In this document: one piece after another, positions 28,769 to 38,027 of the stretch
Position numbering within the stretch: the first letter of the stretch is position 1
How the letters are laid out: every line of letters begins with the position of its first letter
DNA from: Xylophilus sp. ASV27
GTDB lineage: Bacteria > Pseudomonadota > Gammaproteobacteria > Burkholderiales > Burkholderiaceae_C
Direction: 5' to 3'
NCBI RefSeq assembly: GCF_016428875.1
Contig: NZ_JAELTO010000022.1
Location: 1-48,005 of the forward strand
Length of the DNA stretch: 48,005 bases
The notes under the pieces: model-generated
The model's database searches: none
Told to the model about the DNA's origin: nothing
The model's input: only the letters and a program-made list of their open reading frames with translations
Program-made: the position numbers and the translations under genes

Positions 28769-29398
28769 GGAAACTCCTTTGGGAAATAATGGAAAAAATC
28801 CCACCCTGCCACTCATTCGATGGAAATCAATGGAAATTCGAAACGAATAAGGATGAATATGTTCTGTGATCTTCGATCTGCAGTACACGGTGTTTGCATG
28901 TCTATTCTTCCACCACCGTTGTATCCATGGTAACCAAATTCAACAGACGCTGGAAAGAACCCTATGGCCTCCGGGTTTTGCGCGGATGCGGCAGCCGGCC
29001 AAATGGTGTGGCTTCATTGCTAATCGCGTTACGGCGTTACGGGTAACATTTGAATAATGCTACGTAACGGGAACATGGAAACCACTGATTGAATAAAAGG
29101 ATTTCCCTGCAGGTCCGGGGAAAATCGGGCAAACGACTTTGTCCAGGCTCTGGCACGAAAATTTCCAGCCGACGCCGCGATTGCCATCCACTCTAGGATG
29201 CAGGAGGGGGACGCGCGAATTACAGGGGATTACGCCGCGCGGCCGGGGTGGCAGTGGGGGGGGGTTACGCCACCACGACGAGCTACGAGTTGCAGTGACG
29301 TGCGCGGCGATGGGAACGTACAGGCGCGAGCGGCGGCGGCGGACGCTCGGATGGCGCGCCGGCCGGTTCGGGGCTGGCAGGCGCGGGCTTGGGGGCGC
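28769..29398. other. Long non-coding region upstream of flp
   Basis: About 630 bases without a credible gene, AT-richer than the rest. From left to right it holds ATGGAAAT direct repeats (28819-28837), the inverted repeat ATTCG-AAA-CGAAT (28836-28848), and GTTAC/GTAAC half sites near 28930, 29028, 29036, 29043 and 29064. ACATGGAAAC is at 29073-29082 and a G9 run at 29256-29264. I could not find a convincing -24/-12 promoter for flp; the best GG-N10-GC spacing (28949-28962, minus strand) fits poorly elsewhere. Confidence 0.6.
29028..29082. promoter_or_regulatory. Cluster of GTTAC/GTAAC sites shared with the adhesin promoter region
   Basis: GTTACGG, GTTACGGGTAAC and TACGTAACG follow each other, then ACATGGAAAC. 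The words GTTACGGG (29036-29043), TACGTAACG (29061-29069) and ACATGGAAAC (29073-29082) are identical to words at 1022-1029, 1063-1071 and 1041-1050. This looks like a binding region of a common regulator about 260-310 bases upstream of flp. Confidence 0.55.
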
Positions 29399-29938
29399 TC
29401 AGCGCCTGGCGGCGCCGGTGGCCTCGGCGATGGCCTTGGCGCGTTCGAGCTTGGCGCGCAGCGCGGCATTGCCGGGGTCGAGGTCGGCCCCGCGCGCGTA
29501 GGAGGCGCGGGCGAGCTGGATGTAGACGTTGCCCAGGTTCTCGTACGCCGTGGCATACGAGGGGTTGAGGCGCACCGCCGATTCCAGCGACGCCAGCGCG
29601 CTGCTCCACTGGCCTTCGGCGGCCTGCAGCACGGCCAGGTTGTTGAACGGCTCGGCCAGGCTGGGGTAGTCCTGCGTCAGTTGCTGGAGGGTGGCGATGG
29701 CCTCCGCGCGCTGGCCCAGCTCGCTCAGCAGCGTTCCCTTCAGAAAGCGCATCTGCGGGTCGCGCGGCCGCGATTCGAGGAACGTGTTGGCCCTGGCCAG
29801 TGCGGCCGCAGGGTTGCCCGCCTGCAGCAGCGCCTCCACGTCCTCGTAGTCCGTTGCCCATGCCGGGGACAGATGCAGGGCCGCGAACAAGGCGGCGGCG
29901 GGGAGGGCACGGAGCGCGAGAAGGCGGACGGTTTTCAT
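29399..29938 (-). CDS. Periplasmic tetratricopeptide-repeat protein
   Basis: 179 residues with a signal peptide ending at SPAWA and then four TPR-like helix pairs (ALLQAGNPAAALARANTFLE, MRFLKGTLLSELGQRAEAIA, PFNNLAVLQAAEGQWSSALA, AYENLGNVYIQLARASYARG). Last gene of the rnb-tonB-aroE-mtgA operon, 16 bases behind mtgA. Role unknown; its place suggests a cell-envelope function. Confidence 0.8.
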   Translation of the reverse strand: MKTVRLLALRALPAAALFAALHLSPAWATDYEDVEALLQAGNPAAALARANTFLESRPRDPQMRFLKGTLLSELGQRAEAIATLQQLTQDYPSLAEPFNNLAVLQAAEGQWSSALASLESAVRLNPSYATAYENLGNVYIQLARASYARGADLDPGNAALRAKLERAKAIAEATGAARR

Positions 29939-29954
29939 GCAGGTATTTCCTCGT

Positions 29955-30659
29955 TCACGGCGACTGTACCGCGCCCATGCGCGCCACGATGACCGCGGAG
30001 CGGCTGGCCACGTAGGCCGAATCGGGCCGCTTCTCGAAGTAGCGCGGCCGCGGCAGCATCACGGCCAGCCGCGCCGCCTCGGCGGCAGACAGCCGCGCAG
30101 CGGGCTTGCCGTAGTAGCGCTGCGCGGCGGCTTCGGCGCCGAACACGCCTTCGCCCCACTCCACGCTGTTGAGGTAGAGCTCGAGGATGCGCCGCTTGGA
30201 AAGAAAGGCTTCCAGCCACTGCGCCAGCACCAGTTCCTGTCCCTTGCGCAGCAGCGTGCGCTCGCCCGAGAGCAGCAGGTTCTTGGCCAGTTGCTGGGTG
30301 ATGGTGGAGCCGCCCCTGATGCGCGGCTCGCGCACCGCAGCGCGGCGTGCGGCGCGCTCGTTCCCGTGCCAGGCCTGGCGGATGGCGTCCCAGTCGACGC
30401 CGCCGTGGGTGGCAAAGCCCGCATCCTCCGATGCGATCACGGCGCGCTTGAGGGTGTCGGGCAGCTCGGCATAGGGCACCCAGGCCTGGCGCCAGCGGCC
30501 CAGCCGGCCTTGCTGCTCCGCGCGCCAGGCCTCGGAGCGCTGGAACGCGGTGGACTCCGGCGCCAGCACGGCCATGGCGGCGATGCGCGCCACGAAGAAC
30601 AACTGCAGCAGCACGGCCGCCAGGGCGACCAGCCCGAGCCAGCGGGCGGCTGCCTTCAT
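29955..30659 (-). CDS. mtgA: Monofunctional biosynthetic peptidoglycan transglycosylase
   Basis: 234 residues from ATG 30659, overlapping the aroE stop (ATGA). One N-terminal membrane helix is followed by the GT51 motifs: [18 protein letters not shown] with the catalytic Glu, [21 protein letters not shown], and [19 protein letters not shown]. Length agrees with MtgA, with no transpeptidase domain. It polymerises lipid II into glycan strands in the periplasm. Confidence 0.95.
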   Translation of the reverse strand: MKAAARWLGLVALAAVLLQLFFVARIAAMAVLAPESTAFQRSEAWRAEQQGRLGRWRQAWVPYAELPDTLKRAVIASEDAGFATHGGVDWDAIRQAWHGNERAARRAAVREPRIRGGSTITQQLAKNLLLSGERTLLRKGQELVLAQWLEAFLSKRRILELYLNSVEWGEGVFGAEAAAQRYYGKPAARLSAAEAARLAVMLPRPRYFEKRPDSAYVASRSAVIVARMGAVQSP

Positions 30660-31504
30660 ACGAGGCTTCGGAGTTCGGCCAGCACTTCGGCGGCGGGCGG
30701 CTGCACGCCGCGCCAGAAGCGGAAGGACTCGGCCGCCTGTTCCACCAGCATGCCCAGGCCATCGCGCGCGACGGCGCCGTGGCGTGCGGCCCATTCGAGA
30801 AAGGGCTGCGCAGCGGACCCGTACATCATGTCCACGGCCAGCGCACCGGGGCGCAGCACCTGCGCCGGCACCGGGATGCCGCCGCCGCTCAGGCTGCTGG
30901 CGGTGGCGTTGACGACGATGTCGAAGGGCTCGGCCAGCGCCGCGGTCTGCGCCGCCTGCAGCGCCACGCCGGCAGCGCGCGCCCAGTCGGCATGGCGCGC
31001 CACCAGTTCCTCGGCCCGGGCATGGGTGCGGTTGGCCAGCACCACGCGCGTGGGGCCCGCGCTGATCAGCGGGCCCAGCACGCCGGCTGCGGCGCCGCCC
31101 GCGCCCACCAGCAGCAGCCGCCGGCCGCGGATCGGCACGCCGGCGTTGCGCTCGATGTCGACGACCAGCCCGGCGCCGTCGGTGTTGTCGGCGTGCAGGC
31201 CGTCGGCGTCCAAGCGCAGCGTGTTGGCCGCGCCGGCGAGCCGGGCCCGCTCGGTCAGGCACTGCGCCAGCGCGGCGGCCTCGAACTTGAAGGGCACGGT
31301 GACGTTGCAGCCGCGCCCGCCTTCGGCCATGAAGGCGCGCACGCCCTCGGCAAAGCCGTCCAGCGGCACCAGCAGGCGCTCGTACGTGAGCGCCTGGCCG
31401 GTCAGCGCGGCAAAGCGCGCATGGATCCAGGGCGAGCGGCTGTGCGCCACGGGGTTGCCGACCACGCAATAGCGGTCCTGGAGGGGGGAGGCATCAGCGG
31501 ACAT
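30656..31504 (-). CDS. aroE: Shikimate dehydrogenase
   Basis: 282 residues from ATG 31504, overlapping the upstream gene by 11 bases. [26 protein letters not shown] with the catalytic Lys, and [12 protein letters not shown] with the substrate Asp form the shikimate site. [16 protein letters not shown] and [10 protein letters not shown] form the NADP site. It reduces 3-dehydroshikimate to shikimate with NADPH. The window also holds aroG, the first step of the same pathway, at 43561. Confidence 0.96.
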   Translation of the reverse strand: MSADASPLQDRYCVVGNPVAHSRSPWIHARFAALTGQALTYERLLVPLDGFAEGVRAFMAEGGRGCNVTVPFKFEAAALAQCLTERARLAGAANTLRLDADGLHADNTDGAGLVVDIERNAGVPIRGRRLLLVGAGGAAAGVLGPLISAGPTRVVLANRTHARAEELVARHADWARAAGVALQAAQTAALAEPFDIVVNATASSLSGGGIPVPAQVLRPGALAVDMMYGSAAQPFLEWAARHGAVARDGLGMLVEQAAESFRFWRGVQPPAAEVLAELRSLV

Positions 31505-32354
31505 TGGTTTCGAGCGTGGCGTCGCGGGTGAATTTGAAGCGCGAGACCACGGCGATCTGGTCGGCCTTGGCGCGCATGGCGGCGTCGAAGGCGCCGAACG
31601 GCCCGGCGCTGCGCGCGATGGCCTCGGCCCTGCGGTCGAGCACGGTGCTGCCCGAGCCCTGCACCACCTCGGTGGCCAGCACCGAGCCGTCGTGGTTCAC
31701 GGTGATGACCATGGTCAGCTCGCCGTACAGCTTCTTGCCGCCGGCTTCGGGGAAATGGGTGGTGCCGCGGTCTTCCACCCGGCGGCGCAGGTGCTCGTAG
31801 TAGATGGCGTAGACCGCCTCGCGCGTGGCCGGGCTCACGTAGCGCTTGCGCGGGCGGGCGTTCTCTTCGTTGATGCGGCGTTCGATCTCGGCCAGCAGCT
31901 TGACCAGTTGGCGCCGCTTTTCCTCCTGGGCCTGGCGCTCGGGCGAGGCGTCGGCGCGGCGCGGGTCGGGCAGCGGCAGCGAGGCGATCTGCTGGCGGAT
32001 CTGCGCCAGCAGCTGCATCTGCTGCGCCTGCATCGCATCGAGCTGGCGCTGCGATTCCTCGAAGCTCTCGCCCATGCTGGTGAAGGCCGAGTACGGCAGC
32101 GGCGAGGTGGCGCGCCCCGAGGCGGCCTCCCCGCCGCCGGCGAGCGAGGCCTGGGCGATGGCCTGGGCCTTCTCCGGCGCCTCGCTGGAGCGGGCGTTGA
32201 CCAGCACCACCTCCAGCGGCGTGTACTGGAACATGCGGTCGAAGGCCTGCGGGGCGACGAAGCGCACCGCCAGCAGCGCCGCATGCGCGGCCACCGAAAG
32301 GCCGAGCGCGATCTTCAGCGGCGACAGCGAGGCGGTCAGGGCGCGGAGATTCAC
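31494..32354 (-). CDS. TonB/TolA-like energy-transducer protein
   Basis: 286 residues from a GTG start at 32354. A membrane helix lies at about residues 13-33 ([21 protein letters not shown]). A Gln/Glu/Arg-rich coiled region (about 95-165) spans the periplasm. The C-terminal TonB-like domain shows [32 protein letters not shown] and [14 protein letters not shown]. No exbB/exbD is adjacent. It is inserted between rnb and aroE, an arrangement I associate with Comamonadaceae. The partner receptor cannot be told. Confidence 0.85.
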   Translation of the reverse strand: MNLRALTASLSPLKIALGLSVAAHAALLAVRFVAPQAFDRMFQYTPLEVVLVNARSSEAPEKAQAIAQASLAGGGEAASGRATSPLPYSAFTSMGESFEESQRQLDAMQAQQMQLLAQIRQQIASLPLPDPRRADASPERQAQEEKRRQLVKLLAEIERRINEENARPRKRYVSPATREAVYAIYYEHLRRRVEDRGTTHFPEAGGKKLYGELTMVITVNHDGSVLATEVVQGSGSTVLDRRAEAIARSAGPFGAFDAAMRAKADQIAVVSRFKFTRDATLETNVR

Positions 32355-32377
32355 GGCGGCAGGCGAGCGCGGCGTTC

Positions 32378-34450
32378 TCAGGGGTTGGCGACGGGCGGCG
32401 TTTCGGCTTCGTTCACGTCCACCGCGATGGCCAGCGGGCCGGCCACGGTGTCGTCCTCGTCCTCGGCGTTCTCATCGCCGGCGTCCGTTGCGGCCGCCTC
32501 GGCATCGAGCCGCTCGAGCACCGTGCCGTGCACGTCGAGCGCGATGGCATCGACCTCGCCCAGGCGCACCCGCACCCGCGCGCCGCGCGGCAGGCCCTGG
32601 GCGCCGAACACCGGCAGCACCAGCGGCAGGCTGTCGGCGCGCACCAGCACGCCGCCGCCGGGCAGGTTGTCCTTGACCACGGCGGCTTCTATCTCGGTGA
32701 TGCCGTTCTGCTCCAGGTACTTGAGCGTCCAGAAGCGCTCCATGCCGCCCTGGTGCGCGTTGTAGGCGGCGTAGGCGGCGTCGAAGCCGGAGATGATGGA
32801 GAACAGCTCCGCGTCCTTGGGCTTGAACGGCGCGGCCAGCGCGGCGGTGCGGCCATGGCGCGCGGCGGCAATGATCTGCCACTGGTTCACCAGGTCGGTG
32901 TAGCGGCGCAGCGGCGAGGTGCTCCAGGCGTAGCTCTTCACGCCGATGCCCGCATGCGGCAGCGCCTTGGTGCCCATGCGCACCTTGACGCCGGGCGCCA
33001 TGCTGGCCTGGCTGCGGTAGATGCCGGGCACGCCCAGCTCGCCGAGCCAGTTGCCCCAGGTGCTGTTGGCCAGGATCATGGCCTCGGCCACGATCAGGTC
33101 CAGCGGCGCGCCGCGGCGCCGCGTGGTGATCTGCACCTGCTCGTCGCCGCGCGGTTCGTCGCCCACGGTGCCGAGCAGCCGGAAGTTGTAGTCGGGCCGG
33201 TTGAAGGTCTCGGGCTTGCCGCGCACCAGCTCGCGCCGGGCCTTCAGCTCCAAGGCCAATCGGTATAAAAATGATAGCGAATATCCAAGGTCGGATATGG
33301 GCTTGAGCGGGTTCTGGCTCCTGAAATCGGCGTCGGTGAGCCATTGCTCGGTGATGACGTCGTCGAGCTGGTCATGGCGCAGGTTGGCGACGATCGGCAC
33401 GCGCTCGATCCGGGTCTGGCTGGCGCGGATCTCCAGCGTGGCCTCGTCCAGCGTGACATACAGCGACACGGCCGGCCGCGCCTCGCCCGCGCCCAGCGTG
33501 TAGCGCTGCACCACCTCGTCGGGCAGCATGGTGATCTTGTGGCCCGGCATGTAGACGGTGGACAGCCGCTGGCGCGCCACCTGGTCGATGGCGTCGCCCG
33601 GCGCCAGCACCAGCCCCGGCGCGGCGATGTGGATGCCGACCGTGACGGTGCCCGTGCCCAGGCCCTGCACCGACAGCGCATCGTCGATCTCGGTGGTCTG
33701 CGAGTCGTCGATGGAGAAGGCCTGCACGCCCTCGGCCAGCGGCAGGTCCTCGGCAATCGCCGGCGCCGTGAGCGCGGGGAAGCCCGTGCCCTTGGGGAAG
33801 TTCTCGAACAGGAAGCGCTTCCAGTGGAACTGGTAGGCCGAGTCGATGGCGCCGGCCTTGCGCAGCAGCTCCAGCGGTGCGGTCTGGGTGGCGCGCGAGG
33901 CGTCCACCACGGCCTTGTACTCGGGCGCGTTCTTGTCCGGCTTGAACAGGATCTTGTAGAGCTGCTCGCGGATCGGCTGCGGGCATTGGCCCTGGCCGAG
34001 CGCAGTGGCCCAGTCGGCGATCTGCTGCTGCAGCAGCTTCTTCTTCTCGATCGCGGCCAGCGCCTGCTGGACGATCTCCGCCGGCGCCTTGCGGAAGCGG
34101 CCCTTGCCGGCGCGGCGGAAGTAGTGCGGCGCCTCGAACAGCCGCAGCAGCATGGCCGCCTGCTGGCCCAGCGTGGCGTTGGCGCTGAAATAGTCGCGCG
34201 CCAGATCGACGAAGCCGAATTCTTCTTCCGGGGCGAACTCCCAGGCCATCTCCAGCTCGATCCCGGCTGCGCCGGCCTGGGCCTCGGCCAGCATGGCCGC
34301 CGGCTGGGGCTTCTCGAACTTCAGCAGGATGTTGGCCGACTTGACCCTGACCCGCTTGCCGGAGTCGAGTTCCACCTGCGCCGAGGACTCCGCCTCGGAC
34401 AACACACGGCCGGCCATGAACTTGCCGGCTTCTTCGAACAGTACATACAT
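32378..34450 (-). CDS. RNase II/RNase R-family exoribonuclease (RNB domain)
   Basis: 690 residues from ATG 34450; an in-frame ATG at 34468 is possible. The N-terminal 60 residues (MYVLFEEAGKFMAGRVLSEA) are a family-specific cap. The RNB domain contains SIDDSQTTEIDDALSVQGLG with the metal-binding Asp cluster, and VAEAMILANSTWGNWL, then SPLRRYTDLVNQWQI near its end. A C-terminal S1-like part follows, with a Glu/Asp-rich tail. It degrades RNA 3' to 5'. Around 33257-33290 a short AT-rich island with rare codons (SLSFLY) resembles half of the local intergenic repeat. Confidence 0.9.
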   Translation of the reverse strand: MYVLFEEAGKFMAGRVLSEAESSAQVELDSGKRVRVKSANILLKFEKPQPAAMLAEAQAGAAGIELEMAWEFAPEEEFGFVDLARDYFSANATLGQQAAMLLRLFEAPHYFRRAGKGRFRKAPAEIVQQALAAIEKKKLLQQQIADWATALGQGQCPQPIREQLYKILFKPDKNAPEYKAVVDASRATQTAPLELLRKAGAIDSAYQFHWKRFLFENFPKGTGFPALTAPAIAEDLPLAEGVQAFSIDDSQTTEIDDALSVQGLGTGTVTVGIHIAAPGLVLAPGDAIDQVARQRLSTVYMPGHKITMLPDEVVQRYTLGAGEARPAVSLYVTLDEATLEIRASQTRIERVPIVANLRHDQLDDVITEQWLTDADFRSQNPLKPISDLGYSLSFLYRLALELKARRELVRGKPETFNRPDYNFRLLGTVGDEPRGDEQVQITTRRRGAPLDLIVAEAMILANSTWGNWLGELGVPGIYRSQASMAPGVKVRMGTKALPHAGIGVKSYAWSTSPLRRYTDLVNQWQIIAAARHGRTAALAAPFKPKDAELFSIISGFDAAYAAYNAHQGGMERFWTLKYLEQNGITEIEAAVVKDNLPGGGVLVRADSLPLVLPVFGAQGLPRGARVRVRLGEVDAIALDVHGTVLERLDAEAAATDAGDENAEDEDDTVAGPLAIAVDVNEAETPPVANP

Positions 34451-34507
34451 GGGGCGGGATTCTCCCATCCCGGCGATGGCGGGCTTCGGCGCGCCGCTGG
34501 TGAAAGG

Positions 34508-34571
34508 TGTTTGCTATTAAATATATAGCTGTAGGCCAAGGTGGAACCTGGGCTACAGGCATTTTTCATCA
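34508..34571 (-). repeat. Two-hairpin intergenic repeat, copy B
   Basis: On the minus strand it reads AAAAATGCCTGTAGCCCAGG, then a stem partner, and ends with GCTATATATTTAATAGC, the same 17-mer as copy A. It sits between the yqiA-like gene (stop 34583) and the rnb start (34450), both minus strand, so it may end yqiA transcription and leave space for the rnb promoter. Confidence 0.8.
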
Positions 34572-34582
34572 AGAAAAGCGGT

Positions 34583-35170
34583 TCAGGCCAGTTCCAGGAA
34601 GCCGCACACGGCGTCGAGGTGGCGCTCGAAATCCGAGATGGCGTGGTCGCCGCCCGGCAGCACGGTGAGCGTGGCGCCGGCGTAGCGCGCGGCCATCTCG
34701 CGCCAGTCCAGCACCTCGTCGCCCTGGGTCAGCAGCGCGAACTGGCGCGCCGGGTCGTCCAGCGGCGGCACCCGCAGCGCGCGCAGCTCATCGACGAATT
34801 CCGGGGCGAAGTAGAAGCGCTCCTGCGGCGCATGCCAGGCGGTCTGCTCGCCGATGTAGCGCGCCAGGTCGCGCGCCGGGTTCACCGCAGGGTTGAGCAG
34901 CACCGCCTTGGCGCAGCCGGTGCGGGCCTGCACCCAGCTCGCGTAGAAGCCGCCCAGCGACGAGCCCACCACGGCCATCGACGCCGCCGGCCACGTGGCG
35001 ACCTGCGCCGCCACCCTCTCCATCGCCGCGCGCGGCGAGGGCGGCAACTGCGGGCACCACCAGTGCACCCGCGGATGGCGCAGGGCCACGCGCGCGGCCA
35101 TCAGGCGCGCCTTGGCCGACTGCGGCGAGGAGCGGAAACCGTGCAGATACAGGAGGTGGGTGGTGGGCAT
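34583..35170 (-). CDS. YqiA-like esterase (alpha/beta hydrolase)
   Basis: 195 residues from ATG 35170. LLYLHGFRSSPQSAKA opens the fold, VVGSSLGGFYASW holds the nucleophile Ser, LLTQGDEVLDW the acid, and GGDHAISDFERH the His. This is the UPF0227/YqiA family of small esterases. It is transcribed divergently from rodA with 39 bases between start codons. Physiological substrate unknown. Confidence 0.88.
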   Translation of the reverse strand: MPTTHLLYLHGFRSSPQSAKARLMAARVALRHPRVHWWCPQLPPSPRAAMERVAAQVATWPAASMAVVGSSLGGFYASWVQARTGCAKAVLLNPAVNPARDLARYIGEQTAWHAPQERFYFAPEFVDELRALRVPPLDDPARQFALLTQGDEVLDWREMAARYAGATLTVLPGGDHAISDFERHLDAVCGFLELA

Positions 35171-35197
35171 GGGCGTTGGGTCCGGTGGTGGGCGCGG

Positions 35198-35203
35198 GAT
35201 AAT
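35198..35203 (+). promoter_or_regulatory. -10 box of rodA, leaderless arrangement
   Basis: GATAAT ends seven bases before the A of the rodA ATG, so the expected first transcribed base is the start codon itself. A weak -35 (TTGGGT, 35176-35181) lies 16 bases upstream. There is no Shine-Dalgarno sequence. Confidence 0.45.
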
Positions 35204-35209
35204 CCGCGG

Positions 35210-36352
35210 ATGTCCGCCGTATTCGACAAGCCCTCCCTCGGGAAGCGGCTGCTTCCATTGTTCCAGGGCTTCGACGGCTGGCTGGCGCTGGCCGTGCTGC
35301 TGCTGTGCGCCGCCGGCCTGCTCACCATGTATTCGTCGGGCTACGACCATGGCACGCGCTTCTATGACCATGGCCGCAACATGCTGCTCGCCGCCGGCAT
35401 CATGTTCGTGGTGGCCCAGGTGCCGCCGCAGCGCCTGATGGCGCTGGCGCTGCCGCTGTATGCCGCGGGGGTGGCGCTGCTGGTGGCCGTCGCCCTGTTC
35501 GGCATCACCAAGAAGGGCGCGACCCGTTGGCTCAACCTGGGCATCGTGATACAGCCCAGCGAGATCCTGAAGATCGCCATGCCGCTGATGCTGGCCTGGT
35601 GGTTCCAGAAGCGCGAAGGCCAGTTGCGGCCGCTGGACTTCCTGGCCGCGGTGCTGCTGCTCGCGGTCCCCGTGGGGCTGATCATGAAGCAGCCCGACCT
35701 CGGCACCTCGCTGCTGGTGCTTGCCGCGGGGCTGTCGGTGATCTTCTTCGCCGGCCTGTCGTGGAAGCTGATCCTGCCGCCGGTGCTGGTGGCCGCCGTC
35801 GGCATCGCGCTGGTGATCTGGTTCGAGCCGCAACTGTGCGCCGAGGGCGTGCGCTGGTCGGTGCTGCACGACTACCAGCAGCAGCGCATCTGCACCCTGC
35901 TCGACCCCACCAAGGACCCGCTGGGCAAGGGCTTCCACATCATCCAGGGCATGATCGCCATCGGCTCCGGCGGCATCTGGGGCAAGGGCTTCATGGCCGG
36001 CACGCAGACGCACCTGGAATTCATCCCCGAGCGCACCACCGACTTCATCTTCGCCGCCTACTCCGAGGAGTTCGGCCTGATCGGCAACGCGCTGCTGCTG
36101 CTGGGCTTCCTGTTCCTGATCGCGCGCGGCCTGCTGATCGCGCTGGAGGCGCAGACCCTGTTCTCGCGCCTGCTCGCCGGCGCCGTGACCATGATCTTCT
36201 TCACCTACGCCTTCGTGAACATGGGCATGGTCAGCGGCATCCTGCCGGTGGTGGGCGTGCCGCTGCCCTTCATCAGCTACGGCGGCACGGCCATGGTCAC
36301 GCTGGGGCTGGGGCTGGGCATCCTGATGTCGATCGCGCGGGCGCGAAGCTAG
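35210..36352 (+). CDS. rodA: RodA, cell-elongation peptidoglycan polymerase
   Basis: 380 residues from ATG 35210 with about ten membrane helices. SEDS-family motifs are present: ATRWLNLGIVIQPSEILKIA, KQPDLGTSLLVLAAGL with the catalytic Asp, KGFMAGTQTHLEFIPERTTD and the C-terminal PFISYGGTAMVTLGLGLGIL. RodA polymerises glycan with PBP2 in the elongasome. Usually mreBCD-mrdA lie upstream; here the neighbour is a divergent esterase, so the gene is separated from the rest of the cluster or that cluster is elsewhere. Confidence 0.95.
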   Translation: MSAVFDKPSLGKRLLPLFQGFDGWLALAVLLLCAAGLLTMYSSGYDHGTRFYDHGRNMLLAAGIMFVVAQVPPQRLMALALPLYAAGVALLVAVALFGITKKGATRWLNLGIVIQPSEILKIAMPLMLAWWFQKREGQLRPLDFLAAVLLLAVPVGLIMKQPDLGTSLLVLAAGLSVIFFAGLSWKLILPPVLVAAVGIALVIWFEPQLCAEGVRWSVLHDYQQQRICTLLDPTKDPLGKGFHIIQGMIAIGSGGIWGKGFMAGTQTHLEFIPERTTDFIFAAYSEEFGLIGNALLLLGFLFLIARGLLIALEAQTLFSRLLAGAVTMIFFTYAFVNMGMVSGILPVVGVPLPFISYGGTAMVTLGLGLGILMSIARARS

Positions 36353-36359
36353 TCATCCT

Positions 36360-36788
36360 TCAGTCGGCCGTGTAGTCGATCGGATCGTAGGCATGCTGGC
36401 GTCCCAGCGCGCCGGCCATGGCCAGCAGGAAGGCCAGCCCTCGCCGAACCTCGGGCTCGCGCGCCATGCGCATCAGCCCGATCAGGGTGGGCGTCTCCTC
36501 CATCGCCTGCACCTGGGCCGCGGCCATGCGCGCGGCGTTGCCGGCCGACCAGGCCGCGCCCACGCCGTCCTCGAAGGCCTTGGAGACCTTCTCGACCATG
36601 TAGCTGTCGCTCATGTCCACCATGTCGGCCGTGGCCGACAGCAGTTCGACCACGCGGTTCAGGCGCCGGCCCGCCAGCAGCGGCTCCAGTTGGGCCACCA
36701 GCTCGGCCAGGCCCTGCAGCGCGGCGTCGTCCTGCAGCAGACCGCCACCGGCCTGCTGTGCGGCGGGTATTTCAGAAGCGATGTTCAT
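36360..36788 (-). CDS. DUF1641 protein, partner of flavoprotein oxidoreductase
   Basis: 142 residues, mostly helical, with ELVAQLEPLLAGRRLNRVVELLSATADMVDM and MRMAREPEVRRGLAFLLAMAGALG, the pattern of DUF1641. Such proteins are found next to sulfide:quinone-oxidoreductase-like flavoproteins. It is the third gene of the tetR operon, 43 bases behind the flavoprotein. Function undefined. Confidence 0.75.
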   Translation of the reverse strand: MNIASEIPAAQQAGGGLLQDDAALQGLAELVAQLEPLLAGRRLNRVVELLSATADMVDMSDSYMVEKVSKAFEDGVGAAWSAGNAARMAAAQVQAMEETPTLIGLMRMAREPEVRRGLAFLLAMAGALGRQHAYDPIDYTAD

Positions 36789-36831
36789 CTCGGTGCTCCT
36801 CGTGTTCGTGCTTGGGATGAAAGTGCTGGCG

Positions 36832-38022
36832 TCAGACCAGCGCGCGCGCCACGGCCCAGTACATGCCGCGGTTGAAGCCCTTGCGCATCATGGAGCCGAT
36901 CTTGGTCGGCGGCGTGGGCTTGACGTCGACCTGGTAGTCGTACCACAGCGGCATGCCCGCCTCCAGGCCCATCTGGGCGATGGCCACCACGCGGCCGTCA
37001 TAGGCGTCGCAGGTGCGGCCGAAGCGGATCTGCGAGGCGATGTTGTTGACCACCACGGGCGACTGGCTGTGGCAGGAGCCGCCGGCCTTGCTCACGGGCA
37101 GGTCCACGGTATCGCCCAGCACGTAGACATGGCGCATGCCCAGCACCTGCAGCGTCTCGTGGTCGGTGGGCAGCCAGCCCTCGCCGTCCAGGGCCTGGGA
37201 CAGGCCGCAGTCGCGCACGGCCTGCACGGCGTGGATCGGCGGCGTGGCCATGAGGATGTCGAAGTTCTCGGACTGGCCCTCTTCCGAATACGCCACCTTG
37301 GCCTCGGGATCGACGCGCGCCAGGGTGAAGCCGCGCTGGTGGCGGATGCCGCGCTGCTCGAAGACCGCGGGCAGGATCTCGCAGGTGTCCTTCTGCAGGA
37401 ACAGGCAGTTGCGCAGCAGCTGCGAGACCGTGGGATAGGTGTAGACGATCTCCACCTTGTCGCGCACGCCGCGCCGGCGCAGGAGGTCGTCCAGCATCAG
37501 CGTGGTCTCTATGGGCGCGATGCCGCACTGGTGCGGCACATTGGGCGTCTTGGGAAAGGTCACGGTGACGAAGATGCGGCCCTTTTCGATGCGCGCCAGC
37601 TTGTCGGCCAGCTGCCGCGCGGGCGCGTGCTGGTAGAAGTGGTCGCCGGCCTCGGCCAGGCCTTCGATGCGCTCGGGCGCGGGCACGCAGCCCGTGGAGA
37701 TCACCAGATGGTCGTAGCCGAAGCGCTTGCCGCTCTTGCAGCGCACGGACTGCTGCGCGAAGTCGAAGGCCTCCACCTCCTCCACCTGGAAGTCGATCTC
37801 GGGCCGCAGCAGGCCGCGCTGCTTGCGCCGCAGCTCGTCGCGGAAGAAGGCATTGAAGGCCACGTACATGAAGGCCGGCTTGTAGTAGTGCCAGGGCGAG
37901 TTCGACAGCAGGGTGATGCGGACCTTGCCCGTGATCACCTCCGGGTACAGCTTGGTGACCAGGTGGTTGGCGGTCATGGTCCCGCCGATGCCTCCGCCGA
38001 TGATCAGTATGTGATGCGCCAT
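36832..38022 (-). CDS. FAD-dependent oxidoreductase, sulfide:quinone oxidoreductase-like
   Basis: 396 residues from ATG 38022; AAGGAG lies inside the tetR 3' end. The FAD-binding motif HILIIGGGIGGTMTANHL starts the protein. DHLVISTGCVPAPE carries a Cys, VPHQCGIAPIE a second and GGSCHSQSPVVVNN a third, at positions comparable to the redox Cys of SQR and flavocytochrome c. VYVLGDTVDLP is the second FAD contact. The C-terminal RKGFNRGMYW segment may attach to the membrane. Sulfide oxidation to the quinone pool is the likely reaction class; substrate not certain. Confidence 0.82.
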   Translation of the reverse strand: MAHHILIIGGGIGGTMTANHLVTKLYPEVITGKVRITLLSNSPWHYYKPAFMYVAFNAFFRDELRRKQRGLLRPEIDFQVEEVEAFDFAQQSVRCKSGKRFGYDHLVISTGCVPAPERIEGLAEAGDHFYQHAPARQLADKLARIEKGRIFVTVTFPKTPNVPHQCGIAPIETTLMLDDLLRRRGVRDKVEIVYTYPTVSQLLRNCLFLQKDTCEILPAVFEQRGIRHQRGFTLARVDPEAKVAYSEEGQSENFDILMATPPIHAVQAVRDCGLSQALDGEGWLPTDHETLQVLGMRHVYVLGDTVDLPVSKAGGSCHSQSPVVVNNIASQIRFGRTCDAYDGRVVAIAQMGLEAGMPLWYDYQVDVKPTPPTKIGSMMRKGFNRGMYWAVARALV

Positions 38023-38027
38023 TGCTG

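Noticed and set aside
28949-28962. GG-N10-GC spacing on the minus strand as the flp sigma-54 promoter
   Set aside because: Only the four invariant bases match; GGGTT and CAGC differ from GGCAC and TTGC. Left as unproven.
29151-29166. TGGCACGAAAATTTCC as a sigma-54 promoter on the plus strand
   Set aside because: The essential GC of the -12 element is replaced (TTTC), and no plus-strand gene follows.
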